A stretch of DNA of 26,414 nt, taken from NCBI GenBank assembly GCA_031278395.1, contig JAITKM010000011.1, forward strand, positions 1 to 26,414. Direction: 5' to 3'. Origin of the DNA: Deltaproteobacteria bacterium. GTDB lineage: Bacteria; Bdellovibrionota_C; UBA2361; SZUA-149; JAITKM01. Below the pieces are notes generated by a model, which was not told the origin of the DNA, searched no databases, and worked only from the letters and a program-made list of their open reading frames with translations. Of this stretch, positions 17,681-24,987 are shown piece by piece. Both the position numbers and the translations under genes were made by a program. Numbering within the stretch: the first letter of the stretch is position 1; every line of letters begins with the position of its first letter.

Positions 17681-17797
17681 TAATAAACATAAGTTCCTGG
17701 GAAGGTTACTGGTAATAAATAAAAATAGTTGTAATATCTTGTTATTATTGGTAATTGGGGCAGGTTCAATTTTGTAACTTGGAAGATAAAGTTAAAA

Positions 17798-18385
17798 ATG
17801 GAAAAATTACTGTTTAATTTTATAGTTGGTATCTGGTTGTGGTTGGGTATTTGTTCTTTAGCGCTGGCAGAACTGGCTGGTCGGGAAAGTCAAAATAGCC
17901 AGAACCTTCCATTTGCGGTGAACAATGAAGAAATAGCCAAGGCTCCACTTTTTGCACTGATAAAAACAACACAGGGGTATTTTGAAATTCGTTTTTTTAA
18001 AGAAGATGCTCCAGTTCACGTGTTAAATTTTCAGTATTTGGCTAAACAAGGGTTTTACGATAACTTGATGTTTTATCGTTATTTTCCTGGCTATCTAATA
18101 CAAGGTGGCGATCCAAATAATAATGGAACTGGAGGCACGGGATATATTATTGAGCCAGAATTTTCTAGTCTCAAACACAAACGGGGAATTGTGGCGATGT
18201 CTCGGATTAGAGGAAGTAAAAATCCAGGTCGCGAGTCAAATGGTAGCCAGTTTTATATTGCTTTAGGCAATGCCCCACAGCTAGATGGGCTATACAGTAT
18301 TTTTGCAGAAGTCGTTAATGGTCTGGATGTGGTCGAGAAGTTACGAGTTGGAGATAAAATTTTAGAGATTAAATTATCGCAATAA
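17798..18385 (+). CDS. Exported cyclophilin-type peptidyl-prolyl isomerase
   Basis: This 195-aa protein has a signal peptide (FNFIVGIWLWLGICSLALA) followed by a complete cyclophilin domain. It contains APVHVLNFQYLAKQGFYDN, YRYFPGYLIQGGDPNNNGTG, then GSQFYIALGNAPQLDGLYSIF. The catalytic Arg is replaced or shifted: the usual FHR reads FYR here, the same Arg in register. QGGDP and GSQF are intact. It should accelerate proline isomerisation in the periplasm, overlapping in role with the PpiD-like protein nearby. The VWA gene begins 38 bp downstream. Confidence 0.9.
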   Translation: MEKLLFNFIVGIWLWLGICSLALAELAGRESQNSQNLPFAVNNEEIAKAPLFALIKTTQGYFEIRFFKEDAPVHVLNFQYLAKQGFYDNLMFYRYFPGYLIQGGDPNNNGTGGTGYIIEPEFSSLKHKRGIVAMSRIRGSKNPGRESNGSQFYIALGNAPQLDGLYSIFAEVVNGLDVVEKLRVGDKILEIKLSQ

Positions 18386-18423
18386 AAATGTTGTAGAGAT
18401 GTTTGAGAACCTCTTAATAAATT

Positions 18424-21033
18424 ATGAAAATCTACAAGAGTCAATTCAAGTGGTTGCTGGCAGTGTTGGGTCATATCTTAATGGTTATTTTTGTAACAAC
18501 TGGAGTTTTAACTGTTGCATTTGCCGAGGATAAAAAAACAGAAGAACATTCCGACAAGAAAATAAGATCCAAACAGCGCGATGAATTAAATAAATTTTTA
18601 GCCCAAAAGACTAGTAAGGCTACCCAGTCTTCACAGCAGTCAAAAGCGCCGGAGCTAGCTGCTTCAGTTGAAGCTCAAACCCTATTAAGCGTAGCTAATG
18701 AACATCCAGTGCAGCCAGAACTTGAAAATAACCAATTAAGCCAGCCAATCCAAACTAATGCGCCGGATGAGCTTTTGACCTCGGGAATTGAAATTATATT
18801 ATTACTTGATTCTTCGCGGAGTATGACGCGTACGGATCCACAACGTTTGCGTGAACAAGGAACCAAACTGTTGTTAAGTTTTTTAGATAAAAATGATAAG
18901 ATTGGTATTTATCATTTTGGGCATGAAGTAAAACAAGTCATGCCTTTGCAACCATTATCAAAACTAGACTCCAACGCTTTAGAAAAGTTGATTCATGAGA
19001 TACCGACAGATGGAAATTTTACCGATATTAGTTTAGCAGTCAGTAAAGTTTTGGAAAACTTTCGACTTGGAGATGAAAAAGCTATGCAGGCAGTTATTTT
19101 ACTAAGTGATGGCAAACAAGATGCTTCACCAAGTCGTGGCGCTAAAGAGGAATTACTCAACCAACTTTTTAATCATGACTTAATAAATTATAGAAAAAAT
19201 AAAATTAAGCTTTATTCTATCGCTTTTAGTAATGAAGCAGATCGAGAATTTTTAGAAAAACTTGCCCAAAAGACAGGCGGAATTAGTTATTTTACGCCTG
19301 ATGTGAATACCCTGCATCTTAAATTTTCAGATTTATTTTTAACTTTAAAGCGTCCACAAGTCGTAGAGTTAGAGAATAATCTATTAAATATTGACGCTGG
19401 CATTGATGAAGTAACTTTTTATATTAATCATGTAGACGATCTAAACCTGCATCCACAGTTAATCGATCCAGCTGGAGAGATCGTGGGAAGTGCGAATGTG
19501 CCGTTTGGATTTAAATGGTTTAAGGGTAAGTTGTTTGACTTAATCACTGTACGCAATCCTTTAGTTGGGACTTGGCAAATTGAAGGTATAAAAAATACTA
19601 AGGGCAGCTTTGCAACTCTAATTACAGATTTAAAATTACAGACTAAAATGCCGGATGGCCCGTTTAAAAAAGGTGATCAGCCGTTGCTCTACGCGCGTTT
19701 TTTGCAAAATGGAAAGCTTTTAGTGGGTGATGATCTTTTAAAAGACGTGCTGTTTTTCAGTTATAAAATTGTGGCAGAGGGGACAGGTGAAATAGTTAGT
19801 GAAGGGGATTTAAATGATTTAGGTGAAGATGGTGATACGCTTGTTAAAGATGGCTTATACACGACAACTCTAAATTTAAAGCAGGTTGGAAAGTTTAAGT
19901 GTGTAGTTATTGCGCGCTCTCCGACTTTTGTGCGTCAGCAAATTTTGGCTTTTGACGTCTTAGATAGTTATTTACAATTATCAACTAAGCAGCTTGATGG
20001 TGAAGAATTTTTTGAAGTTAAACTTGATGAAGCGATTCAAGATGTGCAAAATTTAAGAGTAGTTTTATTTGTTAGAGACACTACTAACGCTAAAGTATAT
20101 CCTTTTCAGTTGAGTGCAGATACAGCGGATAAAAGGCGCTTTAAAATTGCTAAAAGTCAAGTTATAGCAGCTAATATTAAGGATGTAGTGGTTTATGCCA
20201 AAGTCAAAGGTAAGACTGCTGCGGGGACTGTTATTGATGACATTTCAAATGTTTTAAATTTAAAAGCAATAAAACAAGCTAGCGCACAACCAGCGCCTAG
20301 CGCAGCGCAGATAGCAGCTCAAGAATTAGGGGAAAAAATAATAAAGTCTTCGTCTCAAAATCAGCCAGAACAAATTAAAGAAGAAGATATTTTTACAACA
20401 CAGCCTGTTTCAAAAGCAGCGACTGTAGTAGAACCAGAAGAAAAAACAGAGCCAAGTAAAGTTGTTGTGCCAGCTAAGACAGAGACAAAAATAGATTTTA
20501 AATTTTATATTTTATTTGTTTGGCTGGTTTTTAGTTTTATAGCGATTTTAAGTGTGGTCGTGGTGTTAGCTTTTTATTATCTTAAAGCGTCTGATAAATT
20601 AGGTTTTAAAAAATTAGAATTGTCTTTTGATTTTTCTGCTTTTATGAACGAGTTTCCTATTCGAGATAAAAAGCGTGAAGCAGGAGAAGTTGAATTTAAG
20701 ATTTTGTCGTTACTTAAGAAATTAAAGCCAGCTGCTGAAATTAATTCTATTTCCCAAGTGCAGGTAGCGAAGAATCAGATAGGAGAAAATTCACAGGTTC
20801 AAGCTGAAGAGACGTGGTCCTTAGGAGATACAAAAGATACAGGAGAGGCGACGCCGTTAACGGATGCAGCGGCAGAAATTCAAGAAACTGCTACTACTGA
20901 AGAAGGAGAAACGATAGTGGAACTTAAAGAAGAAGATAGTATAAAAGAGTCAAAAGCTGAAGTTAAAATTACTGAAACAGAAACTCAAGCGCCAGAGTTA
21001 AATAAACTAGAAGTCAAAGAAGAAACTGAATGA
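18424..21033 (+). CDS. Membrane-anchored VWA-domain protein
   Basis: This 869-aa protein has a signal or anchor segment (WLLAVLGHILMVIFVTTGVL). A Gln/Ser-rich linker follows, then a VWA domain at about residues 122-310. The MIDAS is complete: D129-S131-S133 in LLLDSSRSM, Thr in GNFTDIS, and Asp in LLSDGKQD. Ig-like beta domains follow (VGTWQIEGIKN, DDLLKDVLFFSYKI, EDGDTLVKDGLYTT). This is the VWA plus CARDB/choice-of-anchor arrangement seen in exported adhesion or sensor proteins. A membrane helix at about 690-715 (ILFVWLVFSFIAILSVVVVL) leaves a cytoplasmic tail very rich in Glu and Lys. The topology suggests metal-dependent binding outside and signalling or tethering inside. The stop overlaps the next start by 4 bp. 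Confidence 0.82.
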   Translation: MKIYKSQFKWLLAVLGHILMVIFVTTGVLTVAFAEDKKTEEHSDKKIRSKQRDELNKFLAQKTSKATQSSQQSKAPELAASVEAQTLLSVANEHPVQPELENNQLSQPIQTNAPDELLTSGIEIILLLDSSRSMTRTDPQRLREQGTKLLLSFLDKNDKIGIYHFGHEVKQVMPLQPLSKLDSNALEKLIHEIPTDGNFTDISLAVSKVLENFRLGDEKAMQAVILLSDGKQDASPSRGAKEELLNQLFNHDLINYRKNKIKLYSIAFSNEADREFLEKLAQKTGGISYFTPDVNTLHLKFSDLFLTLKRPQVVELENNLLNIDAGIDEVTFYINHVDDLNLHPQLIDPAGEIVGSANVPFGFKWFKGKLFDLITVRNPLVGTWQIEGIKNTKGSFATLITDLKLQTKMPDGPFKKGDQPLLYARFLQNGKLLVGDDLLKDVLFFSYKIVAEGTGEIVSEGDLNDLGEDGDTLVKDGLYTTTLNLKQVGKFKCVVIARSPTFVRQQILAFDVLDSYLQLSTKQLDGEEFFEVKLDEAIQDVQNLRVVLFVRDTTNAKVYPFQLSADTADKRRFKIAKSQVIAANIKDVVVYAKVKGKTAAGTVIDDISNVLNLKAIKQASAQPAPSAAQIAAQELGEKIIKSSSQNQPEQIKEEDIFTTQPVSKAATVVEPEEKTEPSKVVVPAKTETKIDFKFYILFVWLVFSFIAILSVVVVLAFYYLKASDKLGFKKLELSFDFSAFMNEFPIRDKKREAGEVEFKILSLLKKLKPAAEINSISQVQVAKNQIGENSQVQAEETWSLGDTKDTGEATPLTDAAAEIQETATTEEGETIVELKEEDSIKESKAEVKITETETQAPELNKLEVKEETE

Positions 21034-21722
21034 TGGAAGAACAATTATTTTTTATTTTTATTTTTTTTATTATCTGTATAATTTTAGGGACAGTTCTGCT
21101 TTTGTTTAGAGCTATGCGTCTGCGTAAGATTTTTATTTCGGGTTCAGAGGCAGATAAAATATACTTGGAGCAGGGACTATTTTATCTTGAAAAGGTTTAT
21201 AATATTTTATTGTCTTATCTTGAAAAAGGTCAATTTGATACCAAAGAAGGTGAATTTTTTGAATTAAAGAAAACGAAAGAATTTGCGGAAAGAAACTACC
21301 TTGAGCTCAAGGAAAATGTTGAGATGGTTAAACAGAAGATAGCTGATTTAGATGCTATTACGTCGGAATTGCGGACTACAATGTTAGAATCTTCTCAAGA
21401 GATGGATATGTTAAGAACACAGGAAAATAGTTTACGAGCTAAAACTTCTGAATTAAAGTTGGAGTTAGATCGAGTGTTAAAAAAATGTGATCAGCTAATG
21501 ATTGATTTTTCGTCATCGCAGGATTTAGTGCAAGCTTTACAGAAGATAAAAGCTGAAGTTCTAGAAAGTCAGGATAAAATTTTTTGGTATCAAGAAAAAA
21601 TTACGGAAATAAATCTAAATTATATGCAATTAAAGCGAGTTTATGATGCCTTAGATATTGAATATACGCAATTATACGAACGCAGTAATAATAATGAAGA
21701 AAACAGTGGAGCGAAATTGTAA
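21030..21722 (+). CDS. Membrane-anchored coiled-coil protein, unknown function
   Basis: This 230-aa protein begins with a hydrophobic helix (LFFIFIFFIICIILGTVLLLF). A long predicted coiled coil follows from about residue 60 to 215, rich in heptad Leu, Glu and Lys. The ATGA overlap with the VWA gene indicates translational coupling, so the two proteins are probably partners in one membrane complex. I recognise no family. The acidic cytoplasmic tail of the VWA protein and this coiled coil would lie on the same side of the membrane. Confidence 0.7.
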   Translation: MMEEQLFFIFIFFIICIILGTVLLLFRAMRLRKIFISGSEADKIYLEQGLFYLEKVYNILLSYLEKGQFDTKEGEFFELKKTKEFAERNYLELKENVEMVKQKIADLDAITSELRTTMLESSQEMDMLRTQENSLRAKTSELKLELDRVLKKCDQLMIDFSSSQDLVQALQKIKAEVLESQDKIFWYQEKITEINLNYMQLKRVYDALDIEYTQLYERSNNNEENSGAKL

Positions 21723-21737
21723 CTATTATTGTAAGTT

Positions 21738-22220
21738 ATGCAGCAAAAAACTATAGATTTTCATATTCAACAAAAAATGAAAGCTTTGGCTGAAGCTTTA
21801 AAAGACGATCATGTTTTTGTACATTTTGATAGTCGCAGGGCTGGAGTTAATCTGCCTGCTCATTTGCTTGGAATTCCAATGGTAACCTTAAAGTTAAGTC
21901 TCCGATTTAATGGAGCTATAAATTATGATACTGAAGGTATTGTAGCTAGTTTAAAATTTGGGACGGAATATTATGAATGTATTGTGCCTTGGGTAGCAGT
22001 TTGGGGTATAACTTTGGCTAGTGGTGAAAAGAAACTTTGGCGTGAAGATATACCGCAGGAAATTTTAGAGACAATACTAGAGGCTGATAAAAAACCTGCA
22101 GCAATTGTAAAGCAAGAAAAAAATTTAAAAAACAAAAGCGCTAATTCTATAGCTAACTTAAGCAAAACAGAACAATTATCCCCAGCCGATAAAAGAAAAC
22201 AACTAAAACTCATTTCTTAG
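21738..22220 (+). CDS. sspB: SspB-like ClpXP protease adaptor
   Basis: This 160-aa protein resembles stringent starvation protein B, which tethers ssrA-tagged and other substrates to ClpX. The folded domain (residues 10-110) contains FVHFDSRRAGVNLPAHLLG, a central beta region LSLRFNGAINYDTEG, and YECIVPWVAVWGIT, as in deltaproteobacterial SspB. A basic, flexible tail follows (KKPAAIVKQEKNLKNKS onwards). In SspB the tail end carries the ClpX-binding motif; here it ends ADKRKQLKLIS, a plausible but not verified ClpX contact. It lies 15 bp after the coiled-coil gene. Its last 53 bp are duplicated downstream at 22427. Confidence 0.78.
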   Translation: MQQKTIDFHIQQKMKALAEALKDDHVFVHFDSRRAGVNLPAHLLGIPMVTLKLSLRFNGAINYDTEGIVASLKFGTEYYECIVPWVAVWGITLASGEKKLWREDIPQEILETILEADKKPAAIVKQEKNLKNKSANSIANLSKTEQLSPADKRKQLKLIS

Positions 22221-22368
22221 CGAATTTTTTTTCTAGTTTTTATGGTGCAGGGTTACTTTTGTTTATTAGTTTATTAGTCTTTTTATGCATTAAATAATGC
22301 ATAACACTCTGAATTATTTTATAATTTTAAAAAAAGTCAAAAAGCGAAAGTAACCCTGTACCAGAAAG
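22168..22368 (+). repeat. Duplicated segment, unit 1 (sspB 3' end plus element C)
   Basis: About 201 bp, beginning in codons of the SspB tail (CAGAACAATTATCC) and ending at CCAGAAAG. It recurs at 22427-22626 with three substitutions and one T-run length change. That is roughly 98% identity, so the duplication is recent. The period is 259 bp. Confidence 0.9.
22243..22363 (+). repeat. MITE-like inverted-repeat element, copy C
   Basis: A 121-bp element bounded by 17-bp inverted repeats with one mismatch: TGGTGCAGGGTTACTTT at 22243-22259 and AAAGTAACCCTGTACCA at 22347-22363. The centre holds a perfect palindrome, ATGCATTAAATAATGCAT, and an AATTATTTTATAATTTT block. It is non-coding. It may also serve as the transcription end of the sspB operon. 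Confidence 0.8.
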
Positions 22369-22385
22369 AAAGCGCCAGAAAGAAA

Positions 22386-22425
22386 GCGACCCTGTACCAG
22401 AAAGAACCCTGTACCAGAAAGACCA
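22386..22425 (+). repeat. Tandem terminal-repeat stutter
   Basis: ACCCTGTACCAGAAAG occurs twice in a row here, just after the copy that ends element C. Only the outermost terminus of the element has been multiplied. This suggests repeated slippage or insertion at the same end sequence. Confidence 0.75.
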
Positions 22426-22426
22426 C

Positions 22427-22626
22427 CAGAACAATTATCCCCAGCCGATAAAAGAAAACAACTAAAACTCATTTCTTAGCGAATTTTTTTCTAGTTTTTA
22501 TGGTGCAGGGTTACTTTTGTTTATTAGTTTATTAGTTTTTTTATGCATTAAATAATGCGTAACACTCTAAATTATTTTATAATTTTAAAAAAAGTCAAAA
22601 AGCGAAAGTAACCCTGTACCAGAAAG
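22427..22626 (+). repeat. Duplicated segment, unit 2 (contains element copy D)
   Basis: The second unit of the 259-bp-period duplication. It carries a copy of the last codons and stop of sspB without the rest of the gene. It also contains element copy D at 22501-22621, again 121 bp with the same 17-bp ends. The central palindrome has one change (TAATGCGT). Confidence 0.9.
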
Positions 22627-22753
22627 ACCAGAAAGAAAAAATTACAACAAAAAGAAACCATTGCGAACACACAATATACGAAACAAAATGCAATAACAAA
22701 ATAATCATAAAGCAAAAATGCATTACAAAACTTTATTATTAATTTTGATTTAC

Positions 22754-23365
22754 TTACTGTTGTTGCCACTCTTCAAAAAGCAACCCCATCCGCACAATAT
22801 CGCAGTACTTACCGCAAACAAAGCGGCTTCTACGAAGGCGACCCTCTTCGACAAAACCTAATTTCTTGTAACAAGCAATTGCGCGCTCATTAAAGTCGTT
22901 AACACACAGTTCAATCTTTTGCGCGTTTAACCCCAAAAAGATGAACTTGAGAAAAAGTTGCAGTGCCTCTGTTCCATAACCACTACCCCAATAATTTTTG
23001 TCGCCAATGGTTATGCTAATTAACGCAACACGAGAGACGTTGTTAAATACGTTAATTCCACAATTCCCAATGTAACATGCTCCTCTCCCTAAAGAATCAT
23101 CTTCTGTCGATGGTTTTGGTTTAAGTGCATCAATTGCAAATGTATAACATCCCTTTGCAAAGTTGCTCTTTTGGCTGCGTATCCACTCCATTTGCTCTTC
23201 GTAAGAAAATGGAAACGGATACGACGCTCCAGTAAAGGCACGTACTTCCTGGTCATTGATAAACGCAAGACATTTATCAATATCACTTTCCTGTAAAGCG
23301 CGTAATCTAACAAGCTTTCCCTCTAATAAGAGGGGAGTAATCGAACTAATTTTCTGATCTGTCAT
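22754..23365 (-). CDS. RimJ/RimL-type GNAT acetyltransferase
   Basis: This 203-aa protein is a complete GNAT fold of the RimJ/RimL group. It starts with GKLVRLRALQESDIDKCLAF, continues with the acetyl-CoA pyrophosphate loop NYWGSGYGTEALQ, and ends with NDFNERAIACYKKLGFVEEG. An excellent ribosome binding site (AAGGAG, 6 bp from the ATG at 23365) precedes it. It acetylates an amino group, but the substrate cannot be told from sequence. It sits next to an S66 peptidase remnant and a RiPP-like locus. Members of this group (the acetyltransferase part of MccE) inactivate processed microcin C, so an immunity role is possible but speculative. Confidence 0.88.
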   Translation of the reverse strand: MTDQKISSITPLLLEGKLVRLRALQESDIDKCLAFINDQEVRAFTGASYPFPFSYEEQMEWIRSQKSNFAKGCYTFAIDALKPKPSTEDDSLGRGACYIGNCGINVFNNVSRVALISITIGDKNYWGSGYGTEALQLFLKFIFLGLNAQKIELCVNDFNERAIACYKKLGFVEEGRLRRSRFVCGKYCDIVRMGLLFEEWQQQ

Positions 23366-23455
23366 CTGTAACTCCTTTCTTTAAAAAAGATGGTTAAAGG
23401 TCAAAAATAATAGGGATTCAAAAACAAGAATAGAAAACCTTCTTTATTTTGTTTC

Positions 23456-23493
23456 CCTACTAAGTCTCCACACTCCTATTTAAACTTAGTAGG
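23456..23493. terminator. 10-bp inverted repeat between S66 remnant and GNAT gene
   Basis: CCTACTAAGT at 23456-23465 pairs perfectly with ACTTAGTAGG at 23484-23493 around an 18-nt loop. A/T-rich flanks (TTTC before, AAAAC after) make a terminator possible in either direction. The large loop would equally suit a protein-binding dyad or attenuator upstream of the acetyltransferase. The rest of 23366-23538 contains no gene. Confidence 0.4.
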
Positions 23494-23538
23494 AAAACAC
23501 TAATTTTACTTCTGACATTATTACCGATGTCCTAATAA

Positions 23539-23769
23539 TCAGACAACACCAGCTTCGTTGATATAAAATTTATTTTTAGTTGAGTCAAGTTTAACCTCTA
23601 CTAAATGAGGAAAAGTTATAATCGGATCACTATGACCAATATTTACATTCATCAAAACTGGATAATCGTAATTTCTAGTATAATATGAAATTAGTTCTTC
23701 TAAATCCTTATTATACTCTTCTGTGTATCCATAAGATCTTTTGAATGTTAATACTCTTTGAAAAACCAT
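23539..23769 (-). pseudogene. C-terminal remnant of S66 peptidase (MccF/LD-carboxypeptidase)
   Basis: The 76-aa frame matches the C-terminus of S66 family serine carboxypeptidases: FKRSYGYTEEYNKDLEELI, then YPVLMNVNIGHSDPIITFP and a final beta segment. The His in GHSDP (residue 46) corresponds to the catalytic His of the Ser-Glu-His triad. The N-terminal two thirds, with the nucleophile Ser and Glu, are absent, and an in-frame stop lies three codons upstream of the Met. Full-length members have about 300-340 aa. Family roles are murein LD-carboxypeptidase (LdcA) or microcin C self-immunity (MccF). The C-terminal form here is closer to MccF-like proteins, from memory. It is probably non-functional. 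Confidence 0.75.
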
Positions 23770-23909
23770 ATAAGGCGATTATCGTTCGTTATTTGTTTGT
23801 CATTGATGATGAAATGCAACATAATTTGTCGCTTTTTATATTGACACAAATTCCATAGGCGCTGCACCAGATTGTTGATTGATCCAGAATAAAGCTAGAA
23901 ACTTTGTCT

Positions 23910-24680
23910 CTATAAATTTTTAATAAACTCACCGATTTTTTCTATAAAATTAGTTTTTCCCTGATATTCGATTAAGGTGTCGATATATGAAGCAGATTCT
24001 GTGCATTCTTGGTGAAAATGCTTAGTCTCGTCTGACCAAGTGTAACTAAAATCAAAATCTTTATTATCACCTGCCACAAATAAGCATAAATTCTCAACTA
24101 GTCGTTCTTTTTCTTCCTGTTGTAAATCAAATCTTTTAACAATCAACTCCTCAATACCAAGATGAATAATTTCGTGTAAAATGCAGCCATTTTGCCAAGG
24201 TAAAAAAATAGGATCATCTTGCACCAATGCTTTATTGCTCCCAAATGCTATAATACCTATATCGTTATCCCAACGATACCCAGCACCAGCACTATATGGC
24301 TGAATATTAACTTGATATGAATTAAATAATTTAAATTTCCAAACAGCATTTAATGCTTCAACCTGTTCCCAGATAGTTTGTAAATAACTAAAAGTCCATT
24401 CCACACTAATTGCCAACTCTTGATAAATCTTTAAATCATAGAGAGTATGTTTAAAATCAGCAAAATATCGATTATAAAATTCTGCTTGAGATAATTCTCC
24501 AGAATCAATTAATTCAATTTCATATAACATTTTATCTATTACTGAATTATGCATCTTTACTAAATGCTCTTTCATCCAGAAACGATTATTAACTTCACAC
24601 CAAGCAACAGATTTAATCGTCCAATACAAATTCCAAAATGCATCTTCAACATCCGGTATAAGATATTTAATGTTTAACAT
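23910..24680 (-). CDS. HExxH zincin-like protein, candidate RiPP protease
   Basis: This 256-aa protein has no signal peptide. HEIIH lies at residues 169-173 in CILHEIIHLGIEELIVKRF, followed by KERLVENL with E196 as a possible third zinc ligand (gluzincin pattern). The N-terminal part is helical and rich in Trp, Tyr and Glu. I do not recognise a named family. The pattern HEhhHhgIEEhIV...EKERLV recurs, to my knowledge, in uncharacterised bacterial metalloprotein genes. It follows the Cys-rich peptide gene by 95 bp on the same strand, so leader removal or peptide turnover is a reasonable role. It could equally be an unrelated cytosolic metalloprotease. AAGGGTG precedes the ATG at 24680. Confidence 0.68.
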   Translation of the reverse strand: MLNIKYLIPDVEDAFWNLYWTIKSVAWCEVNNRFWMKEHLVKMHNSVIDKMLYEIELIDSGELSQAEFYNRYFADFKHTLYDLKIYQELAISVEWTFSYLQTIWEQVEALNAVWKFKLFNSYQVNIQPYSAGAGYRWDNDIGIIAFGSNKALVQDDPIFLPWQNGCILHEIIHLGIEELIVKRFDLQQEEKERLVENLCLFVAGDNKDFDFSYTWSDETKHFHQECTESASYIDTLIEYQGKTNFIEKIGEFIKNL

Positions 24681-24715
24681 ATCACCCTTGATAATTTTAA
24701 AATTAGATAAAAAGT

Positions 24716-24766
24716 GTAGATTTTTTAAGCCAAAAATCTACGAAAAGGCAAAACCTTTTATTGCCA
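24716..24766 (-). terminator. Two hairpins after the Cys-rich peptide gene
   Basis: On the - strand, the stop of the peptide gene is followed by AAAAGG-TTTTG-CCTTTT (a 6-bp stem) and then by GTAGATTTTT with AAAAATCTAC (a 10-bp stem, arms 24716-24741). A T-rich run, ACTTTTTATC, comes next. This is a plausible partial terminator or mRNA-stabilising structure. It would give more peptide than protease mRNA, as is common in RiPP operons. Confidence 0.55.
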
Positions 24767-24775
24767 AAAAACAAC

Positions 24776-24946
24776 TTATCTTGGACAATTGTTACAAAGA
24801 TTATCACTGTTACAACCTTTGCAGCTATGGTCACATGTTACAAATCGCATTTCTTCAGACATTTCACCTAAAAAAAATGGGATAAACATAGGACTCTCGG
24901 TGTCTTGTAACTCAGGTAAAGACAATAAAGTTTCATTGTTTTCCAT
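24776..24946 (-). CDS. 56-aa Cys-rich peptide, candidate RiPP precursor
   Basis: The ATG at 24946 is preceded by a very strong Shine-Dalgarno (GGGGGTGAG, about 5 bp away). The frame encodes 56 aa and ends with TAA at 24776. The first 37 residues are acidic and free of Cys, starting MENNETLLSLPELQD and including MFIPFFLGEMSEEM. The C-terminal 19 residues hold five Cys in the pattern C-x3-C-x2-C-x5-C-x2-C (CDHSCKGC, then LCNNCPR). A leader-like acidic part plus a Cys-rich core, 41 bp after a SPASM radical SAM gene and before an HExxH gene, fits a radical-SAM RiPP precursor (sactipeptide/ranthipeptide type). The alternative is a small metal-binding protein. C-x3-C-x2-C also mimics the radical SAM cluster motif, but the frame is too short for an enzyme. 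Confidence 0.75.
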   Translation of the reverse strand: MENNETLLSLPELQDTESPMFIPFFLGEMSEEMRFVTCDHSCKGCNSDNLCNNCPR

Positions 24947-24987
24947 AATACTCACCCCCTTTCATGACTTCAAAAGTCGGTTTAAGT

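Noticed and set aside
22361-22430. CRISPR-like array in the AGAAAG/CCCTGTACCAG repeats
   Set aside because: The units are only partial element ends, unevenly spaced and without spacers or cas genes.
22572-22769. A 65-codon - strand frame across the duplicated repeat
   Set aside because: It is built from repeat and A/T-rich intergenic sequence, overlaps the end of the acetyltransferase gene and has no ribosome binding site or recognisable content.
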